Source of the DNA: Treponema sp.
GTDB taxonomy: Bacteria > Spirochaetota > Spirochaetia > Treponematales > Breznakiellaceae
Reading direction: 5' to 3'
DNA length: 37,254 nucleotides
NCBI GenBank assembly: GCA_031265435.1
Contig: JAISCR010000035.1
Coordinates: 1 to 37,254 of the forward strand
Shown here: positions 1 through 6,264 of the stretch, in pieces
How the letters are laid out: the number at the start of each line of letters is the position of its first letter
How positions within the stretch are numbered: position 1 is the stretch's first letter
Made by a program: the position numbers and the translations under genes
Notes under the pieces: model-generated
Databases searched by the model: none
What the model was told of the DNA's origin: nothing
Seen by the model: only the letters and a program-made list of their open reading frames with translations

Positions 1-1
1 A

Positions 2-157
2 AAAGACGCCGAGGCATGGGATGTTCTGGGAAGCGTTAGTAGTCTTTCGCTTATGGATCATCATGTAGGAAAATGGATCAAGGTTAAAGCTACGAATAAA
101 TCGAGTAATGCGGAAGAAGAAAGCGATCCCGTCGGTCCCGTCCTCCCCGCGGATTAA
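2..157 (+). CDS. C-terminal end of a repeat-type surface protein (5' end outside window)
   Basis: An open frame enters from the left edge and ends with TAA at 155-157, giving 51 residues. It reads through KWIKVKATNKSSN and finishes in SDPVGPVLPAD. The pattern of 'G-K-aromatic-I-x-V-x-A-T' followed by 'S-D-P-V-G-P-V' is typical of the last strand of the Ig-like modules repeated in large secreted or surface proteins of Treponema and other gut bacteria. That family link comes from recall of the motif, not from a search. A strong terminator follows 16 bases downstream, which agrees with this being a true gene end. Confidence 0.6.
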   Translation, partial: KDAEAWDVLGSVSSLSLMDHHVGKWIKVKATNKSSNAEEESDPVGPVLPAD

Positions 158-173
158 ACCGATCTTGGTTGCG

Positions 174-202
174 CGCCCCGCCATTTCAGGCGGGGCGTTT
201 TC
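174..202 (+). terminator. Rho-independent terminator of the surface-protein gene
   Basis: A perfect 9-bp G+C stem (CGCCCCGCC at 174-182 and GGCGGGGCG at 189-197) encloses a 6-base loop and is followed by TTTTCC. It lies 16 bases after the stop codon at 157. Confidence 0.8.
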
Positions 203-222
203 CATTTCCGGGCTTATCCCCC

Positions 223-263
223 ACAACCCGCCCGCCGGCGGAATCCCGGCGGGTCCGGGTTGT
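223..263. repeat. Long intergenic inverted repeat (hairpin)
   Basis: ACAACCCGCCCGCCGG (223-238) pairs with CCGGCGGG (246-253) and CGGGTTGT (256-263). There is one two-base bulge (TC) and a 7-base loop, giving 16 paired positions. No T-run follows, so it is not a normal terminator. It may be a REP-like palindrome or a second, imperfect transcription barrier. The rest of 158-336 shows nothing gene-like. Confidence 0.6.
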
Positions 264-336
264 CTGCCGGGCTTGCCACAGCCCCGCACTTTGCCGGTTT
301 TATAAGGAATTGGTTCGATAGCTAAAAAAAGACCCG

Positions 337-450
337 CTACAATACGCCTGTTTCCCCGGCGCGCTCCAGGGCTTTTTGGCACAACTCCGGGGTGATTCGT
401 ATGGTGGATTGCTGTAATAACTCAATGAATGGTTTAATCCGGGGCACAGT
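337..450 (-). pseudogene. 3' fragment of a DUF3368 (PIN-domain, VapC-like toxin) gene
   Basis: On the minus strand, PRIKPFIELLQQ leads into TIRITPELCQKALERAGE and a TAG stop at 337-339. This matches the C-terminal signature of DUF3368 PIN-domain proteins (K-P-L-L-x-x-L, then R-I-S-x-E-L, then A-L-x-x-A-G-E). Those proteins are usually the toxin half of a toxin-antitoxin pair. Nothing upstream on this strand resembles the rest of a PIN domain. Instead the frame runs straight into the 50-bp direct repeat, whose sensible reading is on the opposite strand. I therefore read it as a truncated relic joined to foreign sequence near 450. The family call rests on motif recall. Confidence 0.45.
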
Positions 451-498
451 TACCATGTTGAGCTGTTTAACAAGCTTATTGATTTGGAATTCGGTACA
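449..498 (+). repeat. 50-bp direct repeat, copy 1
   Basis: Positions 449-498 match 1479-1528 at 46 of 50 bases (differences at 451, 458, 461 and 473). The offset is exactly 1,030 bp. In both copies the same + frame is open and reads LFN(K/R)LIDLEFGT close to a stop codon. The repeat therefore looks like the duplicated 3' end of a coding sequence. Here the frame is open only from 421 (after TAA at 418-420) to TGA at 511-513. Confidence 0.75.
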
Positions 499-509
499 AG
501 GAGCAGTAT

Positions 510-611
510 ATGACAGATTTTGAAAAATCAATCAAACGCAAAATGACCCGTGATAAGTTTGTAGAAATCCGCGACCATATTTACGGTGATGGTAAAAATC
601 GCGTTTTATAA
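510..611 (+). CDS. Small hypothetical ORF, possibly the start of a broken gene
   Basis: An ATG at 510 has AAGGAG at 498-503, six bases upstream, and overlaps the stop of the preceding remnant frame (ATGA). The 33 residues (starting MTDFEKSIKRKMTRDK, with VEIRDHIYGDGKN) are protein-like, then TAA stops the frame at 609-611. Reading on in another frame gives an equally protein-like stretch (FYNSYPKGGNAGYREGTRL). This suggests a longer gene interrupted by a frameshift near 600. The function is unknown. The good ribosome binding site argues that translation at least once began here. Confidence 0.35.
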   Translation: MTDFEKSIKRKMTRDKFVEIRDHIYGDGKNRVL

Positions 612-698
612 TTCCTATCCAAAAGGGGGCAACGCGGGATACAGAGAAGGCACAAGACTCACATTGGCCCCTTATATAACCATTCCTTAAAAGGATAT

Positions 699-866
699 AT
701 GGATACCATAGAAATCGGACAGTTGGGTATACTTGATATTGAATCTGTTCAAGAATATTCAAGTTTAAAGAAGAAAAAAGTGAATTTCAAAAGTGGTTTA
801 CCGGCGTTGAAGAAATTATTGGTAGAAAAGAATCGGATAAAAAACATGGAGGCAGGAAAATGGTAA
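699..866 (+). pseudogene. Frameshifted remnant upstream of the zinc-ribbon gene
   Basis: An ATG at 699 opens 55 codons that run to TAA at 864-866 and overlap the next start (860). The first half (MDTIEIGQLGILDIESVQEY) looks natural. The second half becomes lysine-rich and low in complexity. In the frame of the next gene, 743-859 is open and reads FKFKEEKSEFQKWFTGVEEI then IGRKESDKK, directly continuous with the zinc-ribbon start. I infer one ancestral protein whose N-terminal part is now split by a frameshift in the A-rich run near 765-780. If so, the zinc-ribbon protein was originally longer. Confidence 0.35.
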
Positions 867-1369
867 CTTGTACAAACTGCGGAGCTGAGTTAGAGTTTGG
901 AAAAAAGTTCTGCGCGGCCTGCGGGAAGAAAATCAATAAAAAAACAATCTCGGCCATGGAAAATGAGAAATATGACAGGGACATTGCCGATTATACCAGG
1001 ATCATAGAGCTTAAACAGGATAATAATAGAACTTGGTATCTGCGCGGCCTGTCCTATTACTTTAAGGATGACTATGCCGCATCTATTGCGGACCTTTCAA
1101 AGGCCGTTGAGATTGACCCAAATAACGCGCAATACAGGGAAACCCTTGAAGTCATTAAACAGGAAGCCGACGCTGCCGCCGGGATGAGATTTATTATGCG
1201 TCCCGCCGTTAGAAAAATGAAGGTACGGTGGTTCAAGGATACGAAAAAAATTTATCATGAAGTGGTAAAGCAAAGCTGCGGGATGCCTGAATATGTGCCG
1301 GGAACCCTGCGCTCACGTATAGCGGAAAAAGCAGACATTCACACAGAAACAAGGAGGAATGAACGCTGA
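860..1369 (+). CDS. Zinc-ribbon and TPR protein
   Basis: The 169-residue product begins with a zinc ribbon: Cys4-x2-Cys7 and Cys18-x2-Cys21 (CTNCGAE, FCAACGKK). One or two TPR helices follow at about residues 35-85 (WYLRGLSYYFKDDYAASI, then AVEIDPNN). The C-terminal third is basic and unrecognised. A role in protein-protein interaction is likely but the partner is unknown. The start has GGAGG at 848-852. The frame ends in TGA at 1367-1369 but stays open and protein-like for 53 more codons, so the gene may be interrupted. The frame is also open upstream to 743. Confidence 0.6.
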   Translation: MVTCTNCGAELEFGKKFCAACGKKINKKTISAMENEKYDRDIADYTRIIELKQDNNRTWYLRGLSYYFKDDYAASIADLSKAVEIDPNNAQYRETLEVIKQEADAAAGMRFIMRPAVRKMKVRWFKDTKKIYHEVVKQSCGMPEYVPGTLRSRIAEKADIHTETRRNER

Positions 1370-1531
1370 TTCACCCGGGACGATGTGGCAGGCAAAGGCT
1401 ACAGGTTTTACTGGAAGCCCGCAACAAAGGGGCTTATCACCGTCAGTCCGGTTCGCAAAATCGACGAAGACTGGTCCTGTAACCATGCTGGGCTGTTTAA
1501 CAGGCTTATTGATTTGGAATTCGGTACATAG
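1370..1531 (+). pseudogene. In-frame continuation after the TGA stop, ending in repeat copy 2
   Basis: Directly after the TGA at 1367-1369, the same frame runs to TAG at 1529-1531. It reads FTRDDVAGKGYRFYWKP, then GLITVSPVRKIDEDW, then GLFNRLIDLEFGT. The residue mix is that of a real protein. There is no convincing start codon or ribosome binding site for a separate gene. It is either the 3' part of a gene broken by a nonsense mutation or the fused tail of another copy of the family seen at 421-513. Confidence 0.4.
1479..1528 (+). repeat. 50-bp direct repeat, copy 2
   Basis: This is the partner of 449-498, with 46 of 50 identical bases at an offset of 1,030 bp. It ends the frame GLFNRLIDLEFGT just before TAG at 1529-1531. 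The sequence upstream of the two copies does not match, so only the 3' end of the unit is shared. Confidence 0.75.
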
Positions 1532-1610
1532 CCAAACCAATGGGGGTACATTAAATTAAGCAAAATTCCGCCGCCTGCCCTCTCCCCCGCCGTCCTGCCG
1601 AAATGCCTGT

Positions 1611-1811
1611 TTGTCAAAACCGTCAAAAGGGGATATAGTTAGGTCATTGGAGAAGATCATGGGAACAAAGGTTAAGCCGGTACAGCCGACAGAGATAAAA
1701 GACAAGAAAATCGTCAAGGAAATCATTGCCCAAATCCGCAAGCCCATCCCCCGGTTGGTTGAAAAGAAGCTTGAGAAAGAAGACGAATTAATCATGAAAT
1801 TCTTCAAATAG
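1611..1811 (+). CDS. Small charged hypothetical protein
   Basis: This 66-residue protein probably starts at TTG (1611). It is rich in Lys and Glu and likely helical (MSKPSKGDIVRSLEKIMG, then KKIVKEIIAQIRKPI). No clear ribosome binding site is visible. The frame is open further upstream without an ATG, so it may be the tail of a larger lost gene. I recognise no family. It lies in the disordered stretch that begins at 337. Confidence 0.35.
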   Translation: MSKPSKGDIVRSLEKIMGTKVKPVQPTEIKDKKIVKEIIAQIRKPIPRLVEKKLEKEDELIMKFFK

Positions 1812-1821
1812 GCTCATTCCG

Positions 1822-1935
1822 GTGAAATTCAGCAAGACAGTCGGCAGCACCTATTTTAAGCTGGAACAATTAACCCCCGATGTACCGGTAGATGTTTTTT
1901 CTTGTTCCGTTGCGGAGTATTCGGCTCTTTTATGA
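1822..1935 (+). CDS. Very small ORF or frameshifted tail of the preceding gene
   Basis: A GTG at 1822 opens 37 codons (VKFSKTVGSTYFKLEQLTPD, then VPVDVFSCSVAEYSALL) to TGA at 1933-1935. The frame is also open upstream to about 1798, overlapping the end of the 1611-1811 ORF. The residues look natural, so this may be the displaced C-terminus of that gene after a frameshift near 1800. No ribosome binding site is evident. Confidence 0.25.
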   Translation: MKFSKTVGSTYFKLEQLTPDVPVDVFSCSVAEYSALL

Positions 1936-1974
1936 TTTCCTCAGCCCGTACCATCGCCCGTAAGTGCAATACCC

Positions 1975-3240
1975 ATGCGGTTTTTCAAAAGCCCGTATCT
2001 GATGCTGCCCTATAGGGTGACATTCGTCCTGATTCTTCCGGCGCTCCTGGCGTTTTCCGCCTGCGCCGCGGAGAGGGGAACTGTTCTGTCCGCGCGGAAC
2101 TTGCCGTCGGGGGAATCGGTGTACGCCTTTTCCCGGCGCTGGGTAGAAATAGAACGGGCCGCCGTGCTTGCGCAATACGACGAGCCGGAGAAGGCCGAAA
2201 TTTTGGCGGCCCTGGGGGACTTCCGCTCTTCCCTGGGGGCAATTTTTGAGACCCCCCTGTACAAGATTTATCGTTATAATCTGAGCTTTCACGGGAAGAC
2301 CATCGAGCGGATCTTTGATCTCAGCGGAACATTTGAGGAAGCGGTCAGGTCGGGACGCCGGGAAGAGCTTCCGGCCCTGGCCCTGGATATACAGGAGACT
2401 TTTACCCTGTGGCTGGAACAGGACGCGGACCTGGCGGATTCCATTCACCTAAATTATTTTTACCAGTTTTTTATTTTTGCCTCGGTGATCAGTATTCTGG
2501 CCCTGACAATATGGCTGCTGGGGCGGGCCTTGAGCCGTTCCCGGCTTCGGGAGGAACAAAGCGCCGGTTTCTCAATGGTCATGGTTATGGCCCAGGAAGC
2601 GGAACGGGGCCGCATAAGCCGGGAACTCCACGATTCGGTGGCCCAGGAACTGCGCTATCAGGCGCTGCGGGTGGCAAAAATTGAACGTACCGAAAGCCAA
2701 AAGGAACGGGCGCTGTTATGCGCCGAACTGATAAACGCCCAGGAATCCATGACCGGGCGGATCCGCGCCATCTGTGACGGCCTCTTTCCCCCGGACTTCC
2801 GCCACCAGGGGCTTCCCGGCGCCCTGCGGCGGCTCTGCCTGGATTTCGGGAAACGGACCGGCATAGACTGCCGCCTGAGCATCAAGGAAGACGCCGCCCT
2901 TCACAACCTGCTCGTCTGCCTGGACGCCGACGCACAGTTGCACTGTTTCCGTTTGATCCAGGAGTCGCTGACCAACATAGAAAAACACGCCGGGGCCACA
3001 GAAGCGGTGATTGTGGTCCGCGCCCGGGACGCGGACACCCTGCTCGTATGCGTCAATGACGACGGCAGGGGCTTCGCTGTTCTGTCCCCGGAAGACCCGG
3101 AGATTCACAAGCCCGGCCATTACGGTATCCGGGGAATGTACGCCCGCATCGCCATCCTCAAGGGAAGTTTGGCCTTTGAAAGCGAAAGCGGCGAGGGAAC
3201 CGCCGTGATGATAACCATTCCGAGGCAAACGCGGACTTGA
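1975..3240 (+). CDS. Sensor histidine kinase of the NarL/DegS (HisKA_3) type
   Basis: A 421-residue membrane kinase. TM1 is at about residues 12-32 and TM2 at about 160-185, framing a periplasmic sensor of some 125 residues that I do not recognise. The dimerisation/phosphoacceptor motif RGRISRELHDSVAQEL places the phosphorylated His at residue 219. The ATPase has the N-box QESLTNIEKHAGAT, the G1 box NDDGRGF and a GHYGIRGMYARI segment, all typical of HisKA_3 plus HATPase_c kinases that pair with LuxR/NarL-type regulators. No response regulator lies next to it, so the partner must be elsewhere. The start is uncertain because neither ATG 1975 nor ATG 2002 has a good ribosome binding site. The first TM ends in AFSAC, a chance lipobox. 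Confidence 0.85.
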   Translation: MRFFKSPYLMLPYRVTFVLILPALLAFSACAAERGTVLSARNLPSGESVYAFSRRWVEIERAAVLAQYDEPEKAEILAALGDFRSSLGAIFETPLYKIYRYNLSFHGKTIERIFDLSGTFEEAVRSGRREELPALALDIQETFTLWLEQDADLADSIHLNYFYQFFIFASVISILALTIWLLGRALSRSRLREEQSAGFSMVMVMAQEAERGRISRELHDSVAQELRYQALRVAKIERTESQKERALLCAELINAQESMTGRIRAICDGLFPPDFRHQGLPGALRRLCLDFGKRTGIDCRLSIKEDAALHNLLVCLDADAQLHCFRLIQESLTNIEKHAGATEAVIVVRARDADTLLVCVNDDGRGFAVLSPEDPEIHKPGHYGIRGMYARIAILKGSLAFESESGEGTAVMITIPRQTRT

Positions 3241-3347
3241 GAAAAACTCTGCCTAAACGTATGGATTTTTGACCTTACCATGTCCCGGAACAGTCTCGTC
3301 TTTTTCCGTATACTCCGGTATGATAGACTGATAACGGGGGTGGCTAT

Positions 3348-4196
3348 ATGAAACTGAACTTTTTTTGCGGCATGTTGGCGATGGCGGTTTCTCCGGCGCT
3401 TTTCGGGGCGGAACCGGCGATATACAGCATAAAGATAGGGGAATTCGATGTACGGATGCTTGTTGAAACCCGGGGGCCGGGGAGACCCAACATCCTCCTG
3501 GATCTGAGCGCCGCTCAGCTTGATACATACATTCCCGGAGGCAGCTTTGGTTCACAGACCAATACCTTTCTTGTCCGGGGAAAAGGCCGGACGGTGGTGG
3601 TGGATACGGGTTTCGGGGGCGCCATTTTCAGCAGCATGAGGGAACTGGGGGTGAAACCTGAAGATGTGGATACGGTGCTCCTTACCCACATGCACGGCGA
3701 TCATATCGGGGGTATGGCAAAGGACGGGAAGGCCCTCTTCCCCAATGCGAAGGTTCTCCTTGCCGGGAAGGAGCGGGCCTACTGGGTCGATCAGCAGGGG
3801 AACGCGGGAGCAAAAGCCGCGCTGGCTCCCTATTCAGGCCGGGTGGAGACCTTCGAGCCGGGCGCCCTCTCCGCGGGAGGGATTGAGATACTTCCGGGTA
3901 TCCGGGCCGCGGCAGCCTACGGGCACACTCCGGGACACACGGCCTTCCTCGTCCGGGACGGGGGGAAGGAACTTGTCATCTGGGGGGATCTTATGCATGT
4001 TCAGGATGTCCAGTTCCCCCTGCCTTCCGTGTCCGTCACGTACGATACCGATCCCAAAACCGCCGCGGTCTCCAGGGAGGAATACCTCTCCTACGCGGCC
4101 CGGAACAAAGTCCCGATTGGCGGTATGCATCTCCGTTATCCGGCGGTGGGAACCGTAGTTTCCGAAAAAACAGGCTACCGCTTTGTTACCGAATAA
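3348..4196 (+). CDS. Secreted metallo-beta-lactamase-fold hydrolase
   Basis: A 282-residue protein with an N-terminal signal peptide (MKLNFFCGMLAMAV, cleavage near ALFGA). The zinc site is clear: T-H-M-H-G-D-H with His114, His116, Asp118 and His119, then His197 in GHTPGHT and Asp214 in WGDLMH. This is the layout of MBL-fold lactonases and related hydrolases. The substrate cannot be told from sequence. A lactone (quorum-quenching) or other ester hydrolase is possible, and export would place it in the periplasm. The start is set by a G-rich ribosome binding site (GGGGGTGG) seven bases upstream of ATG 3348. It stands alone between the sensor kinase and the FKBP gene. Confidence 0.82.
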   Translation: MKLNFFCGMLAMAVSPALFGAEPAIYSIKIGEFDVRMLVETRGPGRPNILLDLSAAQLDTYIPGGSFGSQTNTFLVRGKGRTVVVDTGFGGAIFSSMRELGVKPEDVDTVLLTHMHGDHIGGMAKDGKALFPNAKVLLAGKERAYWVDQQGNAGAKAALAPYSGRVETFEPGALSAGGIEILPGIRAAAAYGHTPGHTAFLVRDGGKELVIWGDLMHVQDVQFPLPSVSVTYDTDPKTAAVSREEYLSYAARNKVPIGGMHLRYPAVGTVVSEKTGYRFVTE

Positions 4197-4204
4197 GGAG
4201 TTAT

Positions 4205-4252
4205 CAGGAAGCATCGCTTCCTGTTCGGTTTAGTAGTACGGCCATTCGGCCG
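4205..4252. repeat. Two adjacent intergenic hairpins
   Basis: CAGGAAGC (4205-4212) pairs with GCTTCCTG (4216-4223). CGGCC (4239-4243) pairs with GGCCG (4248-4252). They fill the gap between the MBL hydrolase stop and the FKBP start. Neither has a real T-run, so they are weak terminators or mRNA-processing or stability elements. The segment is framed by near-identical AAGGAGTTAT (4197-4206) and TAGGAGTTAT (4260-4269). Confidence 0.5.
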
Positions 4253-4270
4253 CACAAATTAGGAGTTATT

Positions 4271-4996
4271 ATGAAACGGATACTTGTGTTTCTCTGTTGT
4301 ATTTTTGCCGCGGGAAGTCTCTTTGCCAAAGGCATCGCGGAGGATGTCAGGTCGGCGGAACAAAAATCGGATACCGGCTATGCCTTCGGCATGGTAATCG
4401 CCGGAGATCTCGTTAAAACCGGCCTGGAATTGGACTATTATTCTGTGTACGAGGGTCTCAGGGCCGTGATGGAGAAGGAAGATACCCGCATCTCCATGAA
4501 CAATGCCATACGCATAGTACAGGGCGCCTTTCAGGAGGCCATGGAAAAACAGGCGGCGGAAGCCCTGGCGGCGGAAACCGTCTGGCTTGAAGAAAACGGC
4601 GCCAAAGAAGGTGTTACCGGCACGGAAACCGGACTTCAATATCAGGTGCTGACGGAAGGGGAGGGGGAGCGGCCCGGTCCCATGTCAATAGTCAGGGTAC
4701 ACTATGAGGGTACGCTTACCGATGGAACGGTTTTTGATTCTTCTTGGGAACGGGGAGAACCCGCGGAATTTCCCCTGGAAGCGGTGATACCCGGCTGGGC
4801 GGAAGGCATCCAGACGATGAAAACAGGGGGCACAAGCCTCCTCTTCATTCCCTCAAGTCTTGCCTATGGTTCCCAGGGCGCGGGACAGGTGATCCCCCCC
4901 TATTCAACCCTGATCTTTAAGGTAGAACTGCTTGAGATAGTGAAGCAGGAGGCCTCCAGGGACGATCTGTTGCCCCCGGAGGAGGAGTATGAATAA
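4271..4996 (+). CDS. FKBP-type peptidyl-prolyl cis-trans isomerase, exported
   Basis: A 241-residue protein with a signal peptide (MKRILVFLCCIFAAGSLFAK). An N-terminal helical dimerisation region (FKBP_N, about 30-120) starts with the family hallmark GYAFGMVIAGDL. The FKBP domain (about 130-228) carries VRVHYEGTLTDGTVFDSS, VIPGWAEGIQTM and SLAYGSQGAGQVIPPYSTL. This is the Mip/FkpA/FklB layout, so it should speed proline isomerisation during folding of periplasmic or outer-membrane proteins. The acidic tail (PPEEEYE) overlaps the next gene by 8 bases, implying translational coupling. The ribosome binding site TAGGAG lies before ATG 4271. Confidence 0.9.
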   Translation: MKRILVFLCCIFAAGSLFAKGIAEDVRSAEQKSDTGYAFGMVIAGDLVKTGLELDYYSVYEGLRAVMEKEDTRISMNNAIRIVQGAFQEAMEKQAAEALAAETVWLEENGAKEGVTGTETGLQYQVLTEGEGERPGPMSIVRVHYEGTLTDGTVFDSSWERGEPAEFPLEAVIPGWAEGIQTMKTGGTSLLFIPSSLAYGSQGAGQVIPPYSTLIFKVELLEIVKQEASRDDLLPPEEEYE

Positions 4997-6185
4997 ACTT
5001 TCGTATGTGCTGGTAACACCCTATACTATCGCGAAGAGCAGGACAGGGGGAGTCATTGCGCGGCTTCTTTCACGCACGGATCTTGAACTGGTGGGGGCCC
5101 AGATGATTGCCCCGGATGAAGATTTTGTAAATCAATATGCCGCGTCCCTGCGGGGAAGCAAGCAGAAAAACCTTAACAGCGGGGCGAAGCTGCTGGCGGA
5201 CTATGTTAAAAAAAATATGGAGCCTTCCGGGGGGAGGAGGCACAGATCCTTACTCCTCCTCTTTCGGGGGGAAGATCCTGTCAGCAAACTTTCGGATATT
5301 TGCGGCGCCCTCTTCCCGGAAAACCGGAGCGTTGAGTCGATGACCGGTGAAACAATCCGGGATACCTATGCGGATCTGATTCTCGATCAGGAAGATCCCG
5401 GCAGGATCATATATTTTGAACCGGCCGTGCTTACCCCCCGGAGCCAGAGTCTTGCCGATGAAAACTTGGCTCTCTTTGCCCGCTGCCTGAGAACCTGCCG
5501 GAACATGGTAGACAACATGATCTACCCGGAACCTTCCAGAATTGAAAAGACACTGGTGATGATCAAGCCGGATAACTGGTCGTTCGCCTCGTCCCGGCCG
5601 GGGACGATCATCGATATGTTTTCCCGTACCGGGCTGCGGATCATAGGTATCAAGATCTTCCGTTTTTCCCTGAATGAAGCCCTCGATTTTTACGGCCCCG
5701 TGGAACAGCATCTTCTGGAAAAGCTGGCTCCGGTTTTTGGGCGGAAATCCAGGAATCTTCTGGAAAGGGAATTCAATATTCCCCTCCCGCCCGAGACCGA
5801 AAGGGGTTTAACGGACAGCTTCGGCGTCGAATACGCCAGGGAGCAGTTCAGGCAGATAATCAACTTTATGTCGGGGAAACGGCCGGATACCTGTCCTGAA
5901 AACGAGCGGAACAAACCGGGAGACGTAAAGTGTATGATCCTTGTCTACGAAGGGGAAGATGCCGTAAAGAAAATCCGGGCCGTACTCGGCCCCACAGATC
6001 CCCTCAAGGCGCCGGGAGGTACGGTACGCAGGGAATTCGGCAGTAATGTGATGGTCAATACCGCCCATGCCTCCGATTCCGCGGCAAGCTATGAGCGGGA
6101 AAAAGCGATAGTCCGAATAGACGAAAACAATCTGCGGGAAATCATCGAAGAGTACTTATCCGACAAAGCCGAAAAAACCGCCTAA
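4989..6185 (+). CDS. Tandem nucleoside-diphosphate-kinase-like protein
   Basis: A 398-residue protein with two NDPK-fold repeats. The C-terminal repeat (about 187-372) starts KTLVMIKPDNW, has GLRIIGIKIF, the hinge APGGTVRREFG and the active-site signature NTAHASDSAASYE. His360 sits where NDPK is phosphorylated. The N-terminal repeat (1-150) starts SYVLVTPYTIAKSRTGGVIA with LELVGAQMIAP and LLLLFRGEDPVSKL, but has no H-G-S-D motif and so is probably inactive. A normal NDPK is about 150 residues. The Kpn-loop region of the C-terminal repeat is also enlarged. It may balance NTP pools or use phosphohistidine for signalling. No signal peptide is seen, although its coupled partner is exported. GGAGGAG precedes ATG 4989. 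Confidence 0.75.
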   Translation: MNKLSYVLVTPYTIAKSRTGGVIARLLSRTDLELVGAQMIAPDEDFVNQYAASLRGSKQKNLNSGAKLLADYVKKNMEPSGGRRHRSLLLLFRGEDPVSKLSDICGALFPENRSVESMTGETIRDTYADLILDQEDPGRIIYFEPAVLTPRSQSLADENLALFARCLRTCRNMVDNMIYPEPSRIEKTLVMIKPDNWSFASSRPGTIIDMFSRTGLRIIGIKIFRFSLNEALDFYGPVEQHLLEKLAPVFGRKSRNLLEREFNIPLPPETERGLTDSFGVEYAREQFRQIINFMSGKRPDTCPENERNKPGDVKCMILVYEGEDAVKKIRAVLGPTDPLKAPGGTVRREFGSNVMVNTAHASDSAASYEREKAIVRIDENNLREIIEEYLSDKAEKTA

Positions 6186-6246
6186 TCTTCCTATACGGGG
6201 TTGTTCCGAAATAACAGAGAGAACTATAGCGATCCGGTTTTTTATG

Positions 6247-6255
6247 TGATATAAT
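6247..6255 (+). promoter_or_regulatory. Extended -10 promoter, EF-G (near-leaderless)
   Basis: TGATATAAT (6247-6255) is a perfect extended -10 element with no recognisable -35 box. Transcription should begin near 6262, only a few bases before ATG 6265. There is no Shine-Dalgarno sequence, so the mRNA is likely leaderless or nearly so. Confidence 0.5.
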
Positions 6256-6264
6256 AAGACAGTT

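Noticed and set aside
108-305. 65-codon + frame
   Set aside because: It starts inside the end of the surface protein and runs through the terminator and palindrome. It is Pro/Gly-rich noise.
1359-1559. 66-codon + frame starting at ATG 1359 after AGGAGG
   Set aside because: The SD is only one base from the ATG. The alternative frame 1370-1531 is far more protein-like and continuous with the upstream gene.
2010-2264. Minus-strand frames within the NarL-type kinase
   Set aside because: They are antisense to the sensor domain, with no start signals or motifs.
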